Source: Symbiodinium natans
Lineage: Eukaryota; Sar; Dinophyceae; Suessiales; Symbiodiniaceae
Reading direction: 5' to 3'
NCBI GenBank assembly: GCA_905221605.1
Contig: CAJNDS010001890.1
Span: 1-64,000 of the forward strand
Length of the DNA: 64,000 bases
In this document: positions 19,261-30,156 of the stretch, piece by piece
How the letters are laid out: the number at the start of each line of letters is the position of its first letter
Position numbering within the stretch: position 1 is the stretch's first letter
Notes under the pieces: model-generated
The model's database searches: none
What the model was told of the DNA's origin: nothing
The model's input: the letters and a program-made list of their open reading frames with translations, nothing else
Program-made: the position numbers and the translations under genes

Positions 19261-20539
19261 CCTAAACCCTAAACCCCAAACCGCTATGAAGTGTGGAAAC
19301 TGTAAGCTTGAAGTTATGGACCTGCAGGGCTTTTAGTGCTAGGACTTTGTGGGGTTTTGGGGGATTTGGGTTGCAGGATTTAGGCCCTTAGGGCTTGTAG
19401 GACTTCAGGGTCATTCTGGGCTTGAGGACTTGCATGAGCTTGGGTGCTTAGAGCTCGAGAGTCTGGGATTTGGGAGTTTCGACGCTTGGAGCCGGGGTCA
19501 GCAAGCTTTAAAACCTTGCGTACGTGTACGTATACGTATCCGTTTTCGTTATTTGTGTATGTTTTGGTATATACCGCTATAGGTATATGTATATGTGTAT
19601 GAGCGATCCTCCCTGGGGTACTAGTGGGCACCCTAGTTAGCCCAAACCCTTGGAATTTTCCGCAACACAACCGACTGACTTACAGACCACCGCCACTCCC
19701 CCCCCCCCCCCCCCCCCCCCTCGGCGTCTCGGAAGGAGACCGACGTTCTCTCCGCGTGCGGTGCCTCCGACATCGTGCAATCTGCGCAGGACCCATGCCG
19801 AACCGAAGGTCTAGGGCTTAGGGTTCTACAGGAGGAACACAGGAATCGGGGTTCAACATTACGCCTAAAGCCGCTAAACCCCTAAATCCCAACGCCCAAA
19901 TCTCTAGATCCAGGGGTTCGAGATGGGCCTTCGGTCTATGTTCCCATTCGCCTGTCACATTAGGTTCCAAGGGTTCAGAACGCTCAGCCGTAAACCCTAA
20001 ACCGCTTAAGAGCCTGTCCTTTTGCATTGGGACACCTCTGAGGCCTCTCTAAGGCCTCTTTCTCAGAACTCCATCCGCAAAGCTGTCAGACGAACTCGGC
20101 AGACACTGAGCAGCAAGCACGAGCTCAAGCACAAACACACGCATAGGCACAAGCACGCGCGCCCGCACACCGGCACCAGGGTTTAGGGGATAGGGTTAAG
20201 GGTTTGGCACGAGAGAAACTCCACACCTGTGTCTTTGCAGAGGGCGATGTTGGCGGCGCTTTCTGCGGAAGGGGTGCTTGTTGGACTGCGTCCAGCCAGG
20301 CCTGTCACGCAAATCGGCTCCTTGATATTACATCCGGGCCCTACACAAACCCTGAGGCTCCTACATAAACCTGGAGACTCCTGAGCAGGTCATCAAGTCA
20401 TCATTCAGGTCTTTGTTTTTACGGGGCAAGTATGGAAAGAATGCTCTCACCCAGGATTAGGGTTTTGGGTTTAGGCCGTGTTCCACATTGCTGCAGTCCC
20501 GACCCGGGTCATGGAGTAGTGTCGGGTTGGGATTAGGGT
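19261..20539. other. Complex DNA with a 23-bp C run
   Basis: A run of about 23 C lies at 19698-19720 and a TATG/TACG-rich stretch at 19510-19605. The frame at 19349-19582 starts in degenerate heptamers. No gene recognised. Confidence 0.45.
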
Positions 20540-20580
20540 TTAGGGTTCAGGGTTTAAGGTTTAGGGTTTAGGGTTTAGGT

Positions 20581-20940
20581 TTGAGCGTGTGTGGCTGGGA
20601 CGGGATGTCTTCCCGAGCGGGCGGCAAAACCATGTGGCTTGGCCGTGCAAAGGTGCCTGCGCAGCTCCCTTTAAGACTTCCGAGCCCACTGTGCGCAGCT
20701 TCTGCTGTGATAGTGTCAGCGCGCACCGAAGCCATGCGTCTTTGGCAGCTGGGGGTGGGGTTGGGTGGACTGTTCGTCTCCTGGGCTGATGTAAGCACCG
20801 GGTGCTTGCAACGGACCGATGCCGGAGTAGGATGGCCGCGCTGCGTGCCGGGGCTATCGCATCGATTCCACACCGGAGTTGTCTGTCCTTCGTGGCCGGA
20901 CCTTTGGCCAGAGCTTGCTTCGCAACCTTTCTTTCCAGCA
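20581..20940. other. Complex block open on both strands
   Basis: Open frames of 100-126 codons exist on both strands. Neither shows a domain, and the minus-strand frames start or end in heptamer-derived LNPKP peptides. Block edges coincide with heptamer arrays. Confidence 0.4.
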
Positions 20941-20993
20941 CCCTAAACCCTAAACCCTGAACCCTGAACCCTAAACCCTAAACCCTAAACCCT
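20940..20993 (-). repeat. Interstitial CCCTAAA array
   Basis: About 7.5 units with two CCCTGAA. Confidence 0.96.
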
Positions 20994-21559
20994 CCTTTCT
21001 GCGAGTTGCCAACCTACGAAGGGTCCCTTGGAATTTGAGTCGGCTTGATGCGTCTGGTACCTGTCGCGGCGGGTTTAGATCAAGCAGGCTCGCTTCTGAA
21101 ACTTTAACTTCACGTTGCAGTTGCCGCGCGCAGACGGGGTTTAGGCTTCATGCGTGCAGAGAGTGTAGGCTTGAGGTTTGCTGAAGCCATGTGAAAAGAC
21201 TCCGAAGACAATCCTCCACCCAGTAAGGGAAAAGGAAGAATCCCAAGGTCGTACCGATAAAGCCAGCCGAAGCAACACCGGCTCACAGGCGTAGGGTTTA
21301 ATATGCGACTCGGCTTAGAGTTTAGGGTTTTTGTTTGTACTATCATGGGACGACAAGGGGATGATCTTGGCAAAAGTCTTTATGGCTTGCAGGCTAAGGG
21401 CTGCAACTTGTGTTACGGCTTTGGCCTTGGCCTTTCGGTCGTCCGGACTTGGCGGAGGGGGAACGGGCCAACGGCACGAAGAATCTTGTGTTGTGGTTGC
21501 AATTCGATCTTGAACTCTTGCCGGGGGAATTTGCTTAGGTCGCCTAAACCTCAAGTTGA

Positions 21560-21629
21560 ACCCTAAACCCTAAACCCCAAACCCCAAACCCCAAACCCTA
21601 AACCTTAAACCCTAAACCCTAAACCCTAG
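21560..21629 (-). repeat. Interstitial CCCTAAA array
   Basis: About 10 units with a block of three CCCCAAA and one CCTTAAA. Confidence 0.96.
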
Positions 21630-21706
21630 AGTCGATAGAAGCGGAACTGGCGCCTTTGGCGAGGAGTTTGCTTCCTTCACAGGCGTGTCCTGGAACTGGC
21701 TACACC

Positions 21707-21816
21707 CCCTAACCCTAAACCCCTAACCCCTAACCCCTAACCCCTAAACCCTAAACCCGAAACCCTAAACCCTAAACCCTAAACCCTGAACCCTGAACCC
21801 TAAACCCTAAACCCTA
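21707..21816 (-). repeat. CCCCTAA / CCCTAAA mixed array
   Basis: Begins with four CCCCTAA units, then CCCTAAA, CCCGAAA and two CCCTGAA, about 15 units in all. Confidence 0.95.
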
Positions 21817-22975
21817 TGTCTGTCCCATAAGAAGACAATAGAGAATCCCTGCCTTAAGGTTCAGAGTTTAGGGTTTAAGGAGACTTCGCGCCGCACAATC
21901 TATATAGAAAAATGTAAAATATACATTCCAGTATATACAGGTGATTTAGGGCTTGGATTTTTGGGTCTTCCTTACTTACATTTCTTTATAAGCCTCGCAT
22001 CCCAATCACCTGCACCCCGAAGAGCAAATTCTTGGAGGTATTCGCGGTATGGCCTTTACGTTTTGCTTGCCCATTCCCTATACCCAAAAAACCTGAAAGA
22101 GCCACGAGAAGATCTACAAACGAAAGGCACGCGGACAAACGACGCCAACCTTGACATCCACCTTGCAGCTGAACACCCGAAAGATTGAAAGCTTTTAATT
22201 TAATTTACCGGGAATCTCGGGCCGTAGGCGTCTGGGTAGCATAAAGCAGGTAGTACCCTCCGCAACAGATTTTGTGGGGCATTTTTGGGCCTGGAACGGG
22301 TGTCGGACGCCAAACCCCCGATTTGGTTGCCTCGAACTCGTAGCCTTATTAACATTAAACCTTCCCAACCCCGACCCCAAACCCACAGTAGGTTCTAGGG
22401 TTTAGGGTTTATGGTTTAGGGTTTAGGGGCCCCAGAAAAGGGCCCTACACCTTCAATCCTTCCAACCCAAGAGCCTGAAACTCTGAGCATTTGGTTTTGG
22501 GGTGTAGATGGGGCTTAGGGCTCCTAAGCCAAAAGCCCTAAACCCTAAGCCCTAGACCCTAAGTTTAAGGTTTGACGGTTTAGGGCTCCTGGCTCCTGTG
22601 TTCATGTTCATAACACGACGGTGAACTTGAAAAGTTACCATGATAGAGTCGTAGGGCTTTTCTTTGCTATCCAGAAAAAGGATACCCGATATAAGTCTAG
22701 AAATATGTACACCAATATTCATCAGGCCCTATAAGCACGTGTGTATACACTCACCAATAAAACAGCATTAAACACTTACCCCCCCCCCCCCCCACTATGG
22801 ATGTAGCGTCTAGGGTGGGTCAGATGTTTCGTGCGCGCCGACGCGGAAGGCGTGTTGTGGACCCTGAACCCTAAATCCTAAACCCTAAACTCCTTGCTGA
22901 CACAGCTTCAGCCTGAGGTATGTTCCCCTACTGAATAACATGGCTTCCTTACCATTCTTCTCTAAGGATATTCCT
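21817..22975. other. Complex DNA, no gene recognised
   Basis: Holds short heptamer tracts (22397-22430, 22530-22585), a run of about 15 C near 22780-22794 and AT-rich stretches. The 75-codon frame at 21961-22188 shows no motif. Confidence 0.4.
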
Positions 22976-23116
22976 ACTTGGAGGTTCATGGTACTTAGTA
23001 ACCAATTATAACTGCTTATAACCCAAATTATAACTCTATTAGGGCACTTAAGGGGCTTATAAGTACAGTTATAAGTACAGTTATAATTGGTTAATAAGTA
23101 CCATGAACCTTCAAGT
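22976..23116. mobile_element. TTGGAGGTTCATGG-family palindromic element, copy 1
   Basis: The left arm (ACTTGGAGGTTCATGGTACT, then AGTAACCAATTATAACT) and the right arm (AGTTATAATTGGTTAATAAG, then TACCATGAACCTTCAAGT) pair over about 38 bp. The AT-rich interior repeats TTATAAGTACAG. A second member lies at 44001. Confidence 0.9.
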
Positions 23117-23201
23117 AAACCCTAAACCTTAAAACCTAAACCCTGATGAATGAACTAGGGTAGCTCGGTTTAAGTTCCTTAGCACCAAGTCAGTCTCTCC
23201 C

Positions 23202-23318
23202 TCAACCCTCAACCCTCAACCCTCAGCCCTCAGCCCTCAGCCCTCAGCCCTCAGCCCTCAGCCCTCAGCCCTCAGCCCTCAGCCCTCAACCCTCAACCCT
23301 CAACCCTCAACCCTAAAC
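23202..23318 (-). repeat. CCCTCAA / CCCTCAG variant array
   Basis: Four CCCTCAA units, then ten or eleven CCCTCAG, then four CCCTCAA and one CCCTAAA: a symmetric block of two non-canonical heptamers. Confidence 0.97.
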
Positions 23319-24476
23319 CCTCTCTCCTGGCTGGTGGAGAAAGGCTGGAAGGAGGCAGGCGGCGCTTTGAACACCTCAAGGCGCTCGGTTTAAAGGCTTA
23401 AGGCCTTGCACTCTGGGTTCTAGGACCCAAGGTTTTGTGATAGGGTTTCGGGTTTAGGGTTTAGGGTTTAGGGGTTCCTTGCGGGTCAGGGCTCTATGGG
23501 GCTTTAGGCTTCAGAGATGGGGGTGCGGAGGGTTGTCAGGGGGAGGGTTCAAAGCATAGGAAAAATTGGAACGTGGAGGTGTGGCTAGGCTGGTGAGCAG
23601 CGTAAGGTTGGAGGTTGAATCTGCTTAAGAGGATGTTCGACGAATAATTGGTTTACGGTATAGAATTTAGGGCACGAGGCTGGCATCAGGTCTTGGACCA
23701 GGTTTGCAAGCGCAAGCGCAGGTCCGACTTGATTTCACGGAGGTGCTTTCCGAGTTCACCTGAGTCCTCATCCTACGTGGACCTCCTTTTCATAGGCTTT
23801 AGGGCTTGTTTTTGGGGGGGGGGTGACTCTTCCACCCTGTTTAGTGAGGGCCTCCGACCGTGAGTCGGGTTGGGGGTGCCCGGTGGGATCCGCTGTTAAT
23901 GTTAAGTCAAGTCAAGCCTTCCGGGCGTGCCGTTCAAATCAATTGCCGGGTCTCTGTATCGTTTCAGCTCATACAAACTCACCCTTTTAAAAACACATAA
24001 ATCGGGGGCCGTTCAAAGATGGCCAAGATCAGCTACGACTGTTCAGGGGGGTGGACATACTAAAGAGAGTGGAACATTATCAGGGTTTAGGGTTTGAGGT
24101 TTGGTGTTTACAGTTTGGGCCCAAACTGTCAAACAACAGAGCCTAAATGGGACTACAGCAAGGCGTCACCGCAGGTTCGCAGCACGCTTTGCTTGATGCA
24201 GCTTGAGCGGCAGGGTGTTGAAAGCAGACTACAGAACCCATCCTGTTTGTCTGCGGTTTCGTGCGCAGGACAGGCAGGGCTAGCAGAACACCGAAAGCGA
24301 CATGGTCACGGACAGTACGTGTCATCCTTGTAACACCCTAGCCCGCGCCAAGCAGCGTCGAGCGTAAAGAAAGTAACAGACCATGACGGGGTCTAGAAAC
24401 GGTAAAGAGGGGGTACTCTAAGCACAAAAACATTGAAGGACTTCTCAAAATTGTCAGACAAAGAGAGAGTCAATCG
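23319..24476. other. Complex DNA, no gene recognised
   Basis: Short TTTAGGG tract at 23452-23474 and degenerate heptamers near 24083-24112. The latter includes a small perfect palindrome, TTTGGGCCCAAA. No domain-bearing frame. Confidence 0.4.
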
Positions 24477-24573
24477 AGGGGTCGGAAAAAACTACTGACA
24501 GTATTCCCTTATGGTCCCTATGTACGTAAATATAACAACCCGCAAAACCGTATTCTAACTATTTCGGCCCCTA
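24477..24573 (-). mobile_element. AGGGGYCKGAAT-family MITE-like element, copy 2
   Basis: Reverse orientation relative to copy 1. It begins AGGGGTCGGAAAAAACTACT and ends ATTTCGGCCCCTAC, with TATTCCCTTATGGTCCCTAT and AACAACCCGCAAAACCGTAT inside. Terminal inverted repeats are about 12 bp. Confidence 0.8.
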
Positions 24574-24668
24574 CAAGCTCCCGGGGGTCCCATAGGCGCT
24601 AGTCCACAACCTCCGGCAAACCCTTGAAACCATGGCTCTCCCTACCCTGTTGAACCCGGAACTGAGCT

Positions 24669-24722
24669 CCCTAAACCCTAAACCCTAAACCCTAAACCCT
24701 AAACCCTAAACCCTAAACCTAA
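24669..24722 (-). repeat. Interstitial CCCTAAA array
   Basis: About 7.5 pure units. Confidence 0.97.
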
Positions 24723-24800
24723 GACCCTGAACCTTAAGCCAGCCTCAAGGCGCTGAAGCCTCGAACCTCGCAAACCCTCAACGATGTTATGGATTATTCG

Positions 24801-24978
24801 AGACCCGGAGGGGCTGGTTGGGACAAGCAAGAAGCCCTAATAGTGGAGCCTCTTTTGGGAGGTTTGTATTCTCTAACCCTACGCTCCAAACCCCTTCTCC
24901 TTATCGACCCAGCTTTCCGCAGCAGCATCACCCCAAGAAGCGCCTCAACGCTCGCCCTTAACCCCTAAACCCTAACCC
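24801..24978 (+). repeat. Dispersed duplication, copy 1 (partner at 35392)
   Basis: Runs from AGACCCGGAGGGGCTGGTTG through AGCAGCATCACCCCAAGAAG to the start of a CCCTAAA array and is nearly identical to 35392-35585. Differences are a few substitutions, small indels and the absence here of the 9-bp GGTTTAGGG present in the partner. Confidence 0.95.
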
Positions 24979-25028
24979 TAAACCCTAAACCCTAAACCCT
25001 AAACCCTAAACCCTAAACCCTAAACCCT
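24962..25028 (-). repeat. Interstitial CCCTAAA array
   Basis: About 9.5 units following the duplicated block. The equivalent array after the partner copy has only two or three units. Confidence 0.97.
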
Positions 25029-25157
25029 TCAGCCCTAACCTAGGCCCAGCCACCTGTGGAACTGGGACGCAGTCCACCTCCGCAGCCTGCGGCTGCGGCG
25101 CCAGCCACACGGCGGGCCTTGGGGCCGCCTTCGGGAGCCTCAGCACTTCAGAGCCGA

Positions 25158-25219
25158 AACCCTAAACCCTAAACCCTAAACCCTAAACCCTAAACCCTAA
25201 ACCCTAAACCCTAAACCCT
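25158..25219 (-). repeat. Interstitial CCCTAAA array
   Basis: About 9 pure units. Confidence 0.97.
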
Positions 25220-25339
25220 CAAGACCAGGATAAATAGAAATTGTATGTGGTATCATTATGAATTCACAAAGCGGACAAAGAGAGTTTGAGTAAATTAATG
25301 CAACGCGCCTGGGAGGCCAAATGCTGGTGCCTCTCAGCC

Positions 25340-25735
25340 TAATATAAGGGGGGATGAAGAGGCTCAAAGCCTGTTTCAGCTTCTGGAGAGCCTCCTGGAA
25401 ATGAATTTGTTCGACTAATATAAGGGATGAAGAGGCTCAAAACCTCTTTCAGCCTCCTGGAAATGAATTTGTTCGACTAATATCAGCGGGGTGATGAAGA
25501 GGCTAAAAGCCTCCTTTAGCCTCTGGAGAGCCTCCTGGAAATGAATTTGTTCGACTAATATAAGGGGGGATGAAGAGGCTCAAAGCTTCTTTCAGCCTCT
25601 GGTAAGCCTCCTGGAAATGAATTTGTTCGACCAATATAAGGGGGCTCAAAGCCTCTTTCAGCCCCTCCTGGAAATGAATTTGTTCGACTAATATAAGGGG
25701 GATGAAAAGGCTCAAAGCCTCTTTCAGCCTCATTT
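25340..25735. repeat. Six tandem copies of a 57-78-bp unit
   Basis: Units start near 25340, 25416, 25478, 25556, 25633 and 25690 with AATATAAGGGGG. They carry GATGAAGAGGCTCAAAGCCT and CTCCTGGAAATGAATTTGTT. GAGGCTCAAAGCCTC in each is a short hairpin. Units differ by internal deletions, and the minus-strand frame reads a repeated LILVEQIHFQE peptide. Confidence 0.95.
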
Positions 25736-25788
25736 CAAATCATATTTCAAGAAAACCAAAAATAAAAACCTCCCAAAAGTCCCCAAAC

Positions 25789-25908
25789 CGCCCAAAACTC
25801 CGGACACAAATCCTGACCTAACCAAAAAAGAAAACTCGCTCAAAACCCGCCCACAACCCGCCCAAAACCCGCCCAAAACTTTCGCCCAAAACTCCGGACA
25901 CAAACCCT
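25789..25908. repeat. Direct repeat CCAAAACTCCGGACACAAA and CCCGCCCA mini-satellite
   Basis: The ~26-bp sequence at 25789-25814 recurs at 25883-25908. Between them lie several AAAACCCGCCC units. Confidence 0.8.
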
Positions 25909-25920
25909 ATACAATTTCTA

Positions 25921-25997
25921 TAAACCCTAAACACTAAACCCTAAACCCTAAACCCTAAACCCTAAACCCTAACCCTAAACCCTAAACCCCAAACCCG
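25921..25997 (-). repeat. Interstitial CCCTAAA array
   Basis: About 11 units, followed at once by a single opposite-sense GTTTAGTG. Confidence 0.96.
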
Positions 25998-26519
25998 AGA
26001 GTTTAGTGTTTGATAGACGTGTCGGAGGCATCCAGAGAAGGCGACAAGGGGAATGGTGGGGCTGAAGTTTTGTGAAGTCTTAGTGGTTTTAAGCATGCCC
26101 TCCTAACTTCTTGCTTCTGTTTAACTGCCCTAGCCTCTTGTTTCTGTTAAGCCCTTCTTAGAACCCCAGTGATAACAACCCATGAAGCTCAAAGTTGCGG
26201 TCCCCTTCCTTCCAAGCTGTCAGATCTCAGATGCAGCTTTCGTGAGTGCTTCTGAACCTTACGGCGACTTTTCGGTTCAAAGGTAGATTCAGGCGGCCAT
26301 ACTACTGGAGCCCACCTCTAGCAGTTGGCGCAGAGAACTCAGGACGATGCCATTCCCGCGCCGCCCTTCGCTGACAGAAACACGCCAGGCCCCCGAAGCT
26401 GGAAGCTTATTCCACATTTGACAGCACGTCCAATCCACAGCGAAAACGACAACGAAAACGAAAACCTCATCGCCACAGCGGATTGAACATTCCAGGCACC
26501 ACGCACCCATCTGACCGGC

Positions 26520-27030
26520 ACCTATGTGTATATATATACACACATACACACTCGTGTATATGTATGTGTATATATAGACATTCATGTCTATATGTATTTG
26601 TATGTACGTTATGTTGTACTAGATGCAAAGCTATATTGCAGCACGTTATGTTATTTTCTTACATATGCTCTATTATCTTACGTGCAGCACGAAGCTTCGC
26701 AAAATGTATATACACATATTACACAAAGTGCTAGGTTATAACAGATCAATCTACCTAGATTATATTCTTCCGAGATTTACATATGTGTAAGCATATCTAG
26801 CAAGGTTCTACTTTATTCAGTCTCCTAAAACATAATAGTATATAGTATACAGTATAAAGTATATAGTATGTAGTATATAGTATATAGCATATAGTACATA
26901 GCATCTCACACTATAGTGTCTAGAGTCTAGTGTATAGTGTAAAGTGTAACGTATAACGTATATATTATATAGTATATAGTATATAGCATATAGTATATAG
27001 GATCTAGGATATAGTATACAGTATAGTATC
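26520..27030. repeat. AT-rich interval with TATAG-type minisatellite
   Basis: TA/CA-rich at 26526-26605, and then irregular TATAGTA/TATAGCA units with TATACAG and TATAAAG variants at 26835-27030. No gene. Confidence 0.9.
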
Positions 27031-27099
27031 CGCCGACCCCAGCAACAGCGGGGCGGCGTCAGTGAAGACCCTCCCTGCCCTCACCGCAACCTCTTCCCC

Positions 27100-27660
27100 C
27101 TTCCCCTTCCCAACCATTCCACTCCACCTCTCCACTTGGCCTTGCCTTCCGCCCCTAACCTCCCCTTCCCCTGCCCCTCCCACTACCCTTCCCCTTCCCA
27201 ACCATTCCACTCCATCCTCCTCCCCTACCCCTTCCCCCATTCCACTCCATCCTCCTGCCCTACCCCTTCCCCATCCCTGCCCCCCCTCTCACCGTACCCC
27301 CAATCCACCCACCACCAACCCCTTCCCCGCCCCTCCCCCTCCCACTACCCTTCCCCTTCCCAACCATCCACTCCATCCTCCTCCCCTACCCCCCCCCACC
27401 CACCCGCTTACCCACCTCCACCCACTTACCTCATCTCCTACCCCCCTCCCCCCCACTCCCACCACCAACCCCTTCCACCCCCTCCCCTTCCCAACCATTT
27501 CCACTCCACCACCCCCATCCCGCTCCCCTCCCCTTGCCTCCCGCCCCCCGACCGCTCCCCTTCCCCATCTCTGTCCCCCCTCTCACCGCTTTCACCCAAC
27601 TTGCACACCGCTCGGCCCCGCCCTCCACGCCCCCCCCCCCACCCCCTTCCCCATGCAGGC
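27100..27660 (+). repeat. C/T-rich minisatellite
   Basis: Imperfect units containing CCTTCCCAACCATTCCACTC and CATCCTCCTCCCCTACCCC recur at about 27105, 27195, 27240, 27355 and 27490. The strand is almost pure pyrimidine with sporadic A. The long plus-strand open frames (Pro/Ser/Thr-rich) follow from lack of purines and are not taken as genes. Confidence 0.85.
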
Positions 27661-27740
27661 CTACCCTCTCCCGACTACTCCGCCCCTCACCGATCTCTGC
27701 TGTTTCAGCCACGCCCGCCCTGACCGCTCCCCCCCCGACC

Positions 27741-28043
27741 CTATGCCCAGTGGCTCATGGCCACCTGGTTTCACGGGCCTCTGTCAGACCCGATCAGCTG
27801 ACTGACTTTAAAGAGCTCCGCCCTTCCCGCCCGCTCCGCCCACCCTCCCCATCGCCCCCTCACTTCCCTCACCATCACCCCCCCAACCCCCCCCCTGGCC
27901 AGCTGGCCATGGCCCCCAATGGCTCCATGCGCTGGATGGTCCCCTGGCCCTGTGCCTACTGGCTCATGGCCCCACAGTTTTACGGGCCTCTGGCCCTTTG
28001 CCTCTCTAGACTCGATCAGATGACTGACGTTAAAGGGCTCCAG
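27741..28043. repeat. Direct duplication of ~80-90 bp
   Basis: GTGGCTCATGGCCACCTGGT at 27750 and CTGGCTCATGGCCCCACAGT at 27959 begin two copies that share ACGGGCCTCTG, GATCAG.TGACTGAC and TTAAAG.GCTCC. The second has a ~14-bp insertion. A 130-bp C-rich spacer separates them. Confidence 0.85.
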
Positions 28044-28651
28044 TGCATGCCCGCCCCCTATCACGTATGTACGGGGGGTCAAACCTTTTGTTTGCAAATA
28101 AAAAAACCTACGGCTCTTGTTCTCAATGTCTTCTTCAGAAAATGCTCCAAGTTTGGGGCTCTGAGATCAAAGTTGCATACTGCATCAGAGGGCTCTGTCC
28201 AAGGATTGAAGTGGCAAATTTCTTGGTCTGTACAAAGAATGAAGCGGCAAACCCATAGGTACGTAAGCAGAAATCCAGGCCCAGATGCAACGAAGGCTAC
28301 AACCTAGACCCTGATGGATTTAGGGTTTGGGGTCTAGGGTTTAGGGTTTACTGGGTTTAGGGTTTAGCGGGTCTCGAGGTTTAGGAATTGGAGCTCAGGA
28401 GGGTTTAGACCTTGGAAAGTTTGGGGTCGGCGGCACTGGCGGTAGCCATTAAATCGGGCAGCGCGAGGTCCCCAAAGGACCGAGCAAATGCGGACCTTTT
28501 AGCCCGGGTCGTCCCGGGAATAGCCTTGCTGGCCTCTGGCCTTCTGCGAAGCAGAATTAGGCCGGACGCCAGTGCCGCCGACCCCCGCGTGCCGCCGGTG
28601 AACGGTTTTTTTTTCGTGGTTTTTTGCGTCGCCACGGAGGCCCCCAGAGGG

Positions 28652-28765
28652 CGCGCATCATGAGCATCAGCGGGTCCAGCCCGGGACCCCCAGGCGCGCA
28701 TCAGGAGCATCAGCGGCTCCCGGGGCGGGACCGCGAAAAAGCATCAGGAGCATGATGCCCCCCCA
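28652..28765. repeat. Three copies of GCGCATCAGGAGCATCAGCGG
   Basis: Copies lie near 28652, 28696 and 28741, separated by G/C-rich spacers, with the last diverged. The interval has an elevated GC content compared with its surroundings. Confidence 0.8.
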
Positions 28766-28810
28766 AAGGGCGGGCATAAGCGACGTGTCTAAGCCCGGGG
28801 CTAGGAAAAA

Positions 28811-28971
28811 GGGAGTTTAGGGGCCTTATAAAGTGCTTAGAAACGTTAAGGGAGTCTCGGAGCCTCAAACGCTTAGAGATTAGAAGGGAGTTTAGGGGCC
28901 TGAAAATGCTTAGAAACTTAACGCTTAGAGATTTTAAGGGAGTTTAGGGGCCTCAACATGCTTAGAAACTG
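28811..28971. repeat. Four tandem copies of a 36-52-bp unit
   Basis: Units start with GGGAGTTTAGGGGCCT at 28811, 28850 (diverged), 28886 and 28938 and carry AATGCTTAGAAAC and ACGCTTAGAGATT. The unit start itself contains a heptamer-like GTTTAGGGG. Confidence 0.88.
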
Positions 28972-28989
28972 CTCGCCCCGGGCTTCTGC

Positions 28990-29830
28990 GTGCGCTGCCC
29001 GCCCATGGGCGCAGCCCCTTAAAATAATACATTCGTTTGACAACATATTTGTACACACACACACAAACAGCCAATTATAGGTATATACAACCTTTATTAT
29101 GTAAATGTGTACATGAGTATAAATAAGTATCTATAGAGACAAGCGGATTTACTTAAACATAAATATCAAACGCCCAGATCGGCACATGTTGGTTGATTAC
29201 ACTTTGCCTCTCAGGCTCACTATCCTTCGCCCTCAGCCCCCCGCGAGTTGACGTAACAAACACACGGCGCCTGAATTCTGACGAGGCACCACAACACTTG
29301 GAGGTTCAAGGTCTCTTCAGAGGTAGAGTTCTACGTATGGCAACTGTATGTTTGGGTGCTTACAACCCTACATTTGAGGCATCCACGAGCCTGCAAGTAC
29401 TGTACAACCCCGAAGTCTGCAAGCCGGGCTGCGGCGGTGGCGGCATGGCAGGTGGGTCATGCAGCTGCACTTGACGCAGGTCAGGTGCCGTCGGGGGCGG
29501 TGGGGGCGGCATCGGCGGCGCTTGATGAGCCGCCCGGGCTTGCAAGTTTGCCTCCCACTTCTCGATGTACTTCCAGCCGCCCCTCGGCGCGCGCTGCAGG
29601 CAGAAGCTTCGGGCTTAGGATGCCGCTTCAACTCCCCAATTTGCTGTCCGGACCCCTGGCGCACTTAAGCCGCCCCAAATCCTGGAATCCCAAAAACCCC
29701 AACACGAAGCCCTAAACCCTAAGCCCAAAATCATAATACCATGCTGCATAATCGAGGTTCCCCTTTTTCGTGTAGCTTCTTGTTTCGGGGGGGGAGCTTT
29801 GGGAGGTTTTGTTGGATTTGTTGGGTTCAA
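28990..29830. other. Complex DNA, no gene recognised
   Basis: AT-rich to about 29180, then GC-richer. The 29356-29715 frame (119 codons, Ala/Pro-rich) overlaps open frames on the opposite strand and ends in heptamer-derived residues. Not called. Confidence 0.4.
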
Positions 29831-29877
29831 ACCCTAAACCCTAAACCCTAAACCCTAAACCCTAAACCCTAAACCCT
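29831..29877 (-). repeat. Interstitial CCCTAAA array
   Basis: About 6.5 pure units. Confidence 0.97.
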
Positions 29878-29978
29878 TCTTTCTCTCTCACTTTTGAGAG
29901 CCTTTTGGGCGCCTATTTGGGGGTGCCGCCCCAACTTCCTTGGGGGGGCCTCGGACCTTTTGGGAGCTCCGAGGCCTT

Positions 29979-30052
29979 GGGGTTTAGGGTTTAGGGTTTG
30001 GGGTTTAGGGTTTGGGGCTTGGGGTTTAAGGTTTAGGGTTTAGGGTTTAGGG
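29979..30052 (+). repeat. TTTAGGG / TTTGGGG / CTTGGGG array
   Basis: About 10 units mixing three heptamers. Confidence 0.95.
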
Positions 30053-30156
30053 GGGCCTTTTGGTTTTCGTTGGGGGAGGGAGGGGTTGGCCTCGAAAAGC
30101 TGAGGCTTTGGCGGGCTTGTGGGGCCTGGAAGGCCTGTCTCATGAAGCCTGTTAGA

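Noticed and set aside
20561-20946. Overlapping 121-126-codon frames on opposite strands
   Set aside because: Neither frame shows a motif, and the minus frame includes heptamer-derived residues at its end.
27062-28307. Overlapping 195-257-codon Pro/Ser/Thr-rich frames
   Set aside because: They lie in a pyrimidine-only strand where stop codons cannot easily form, and several frames are open at once. No domain.
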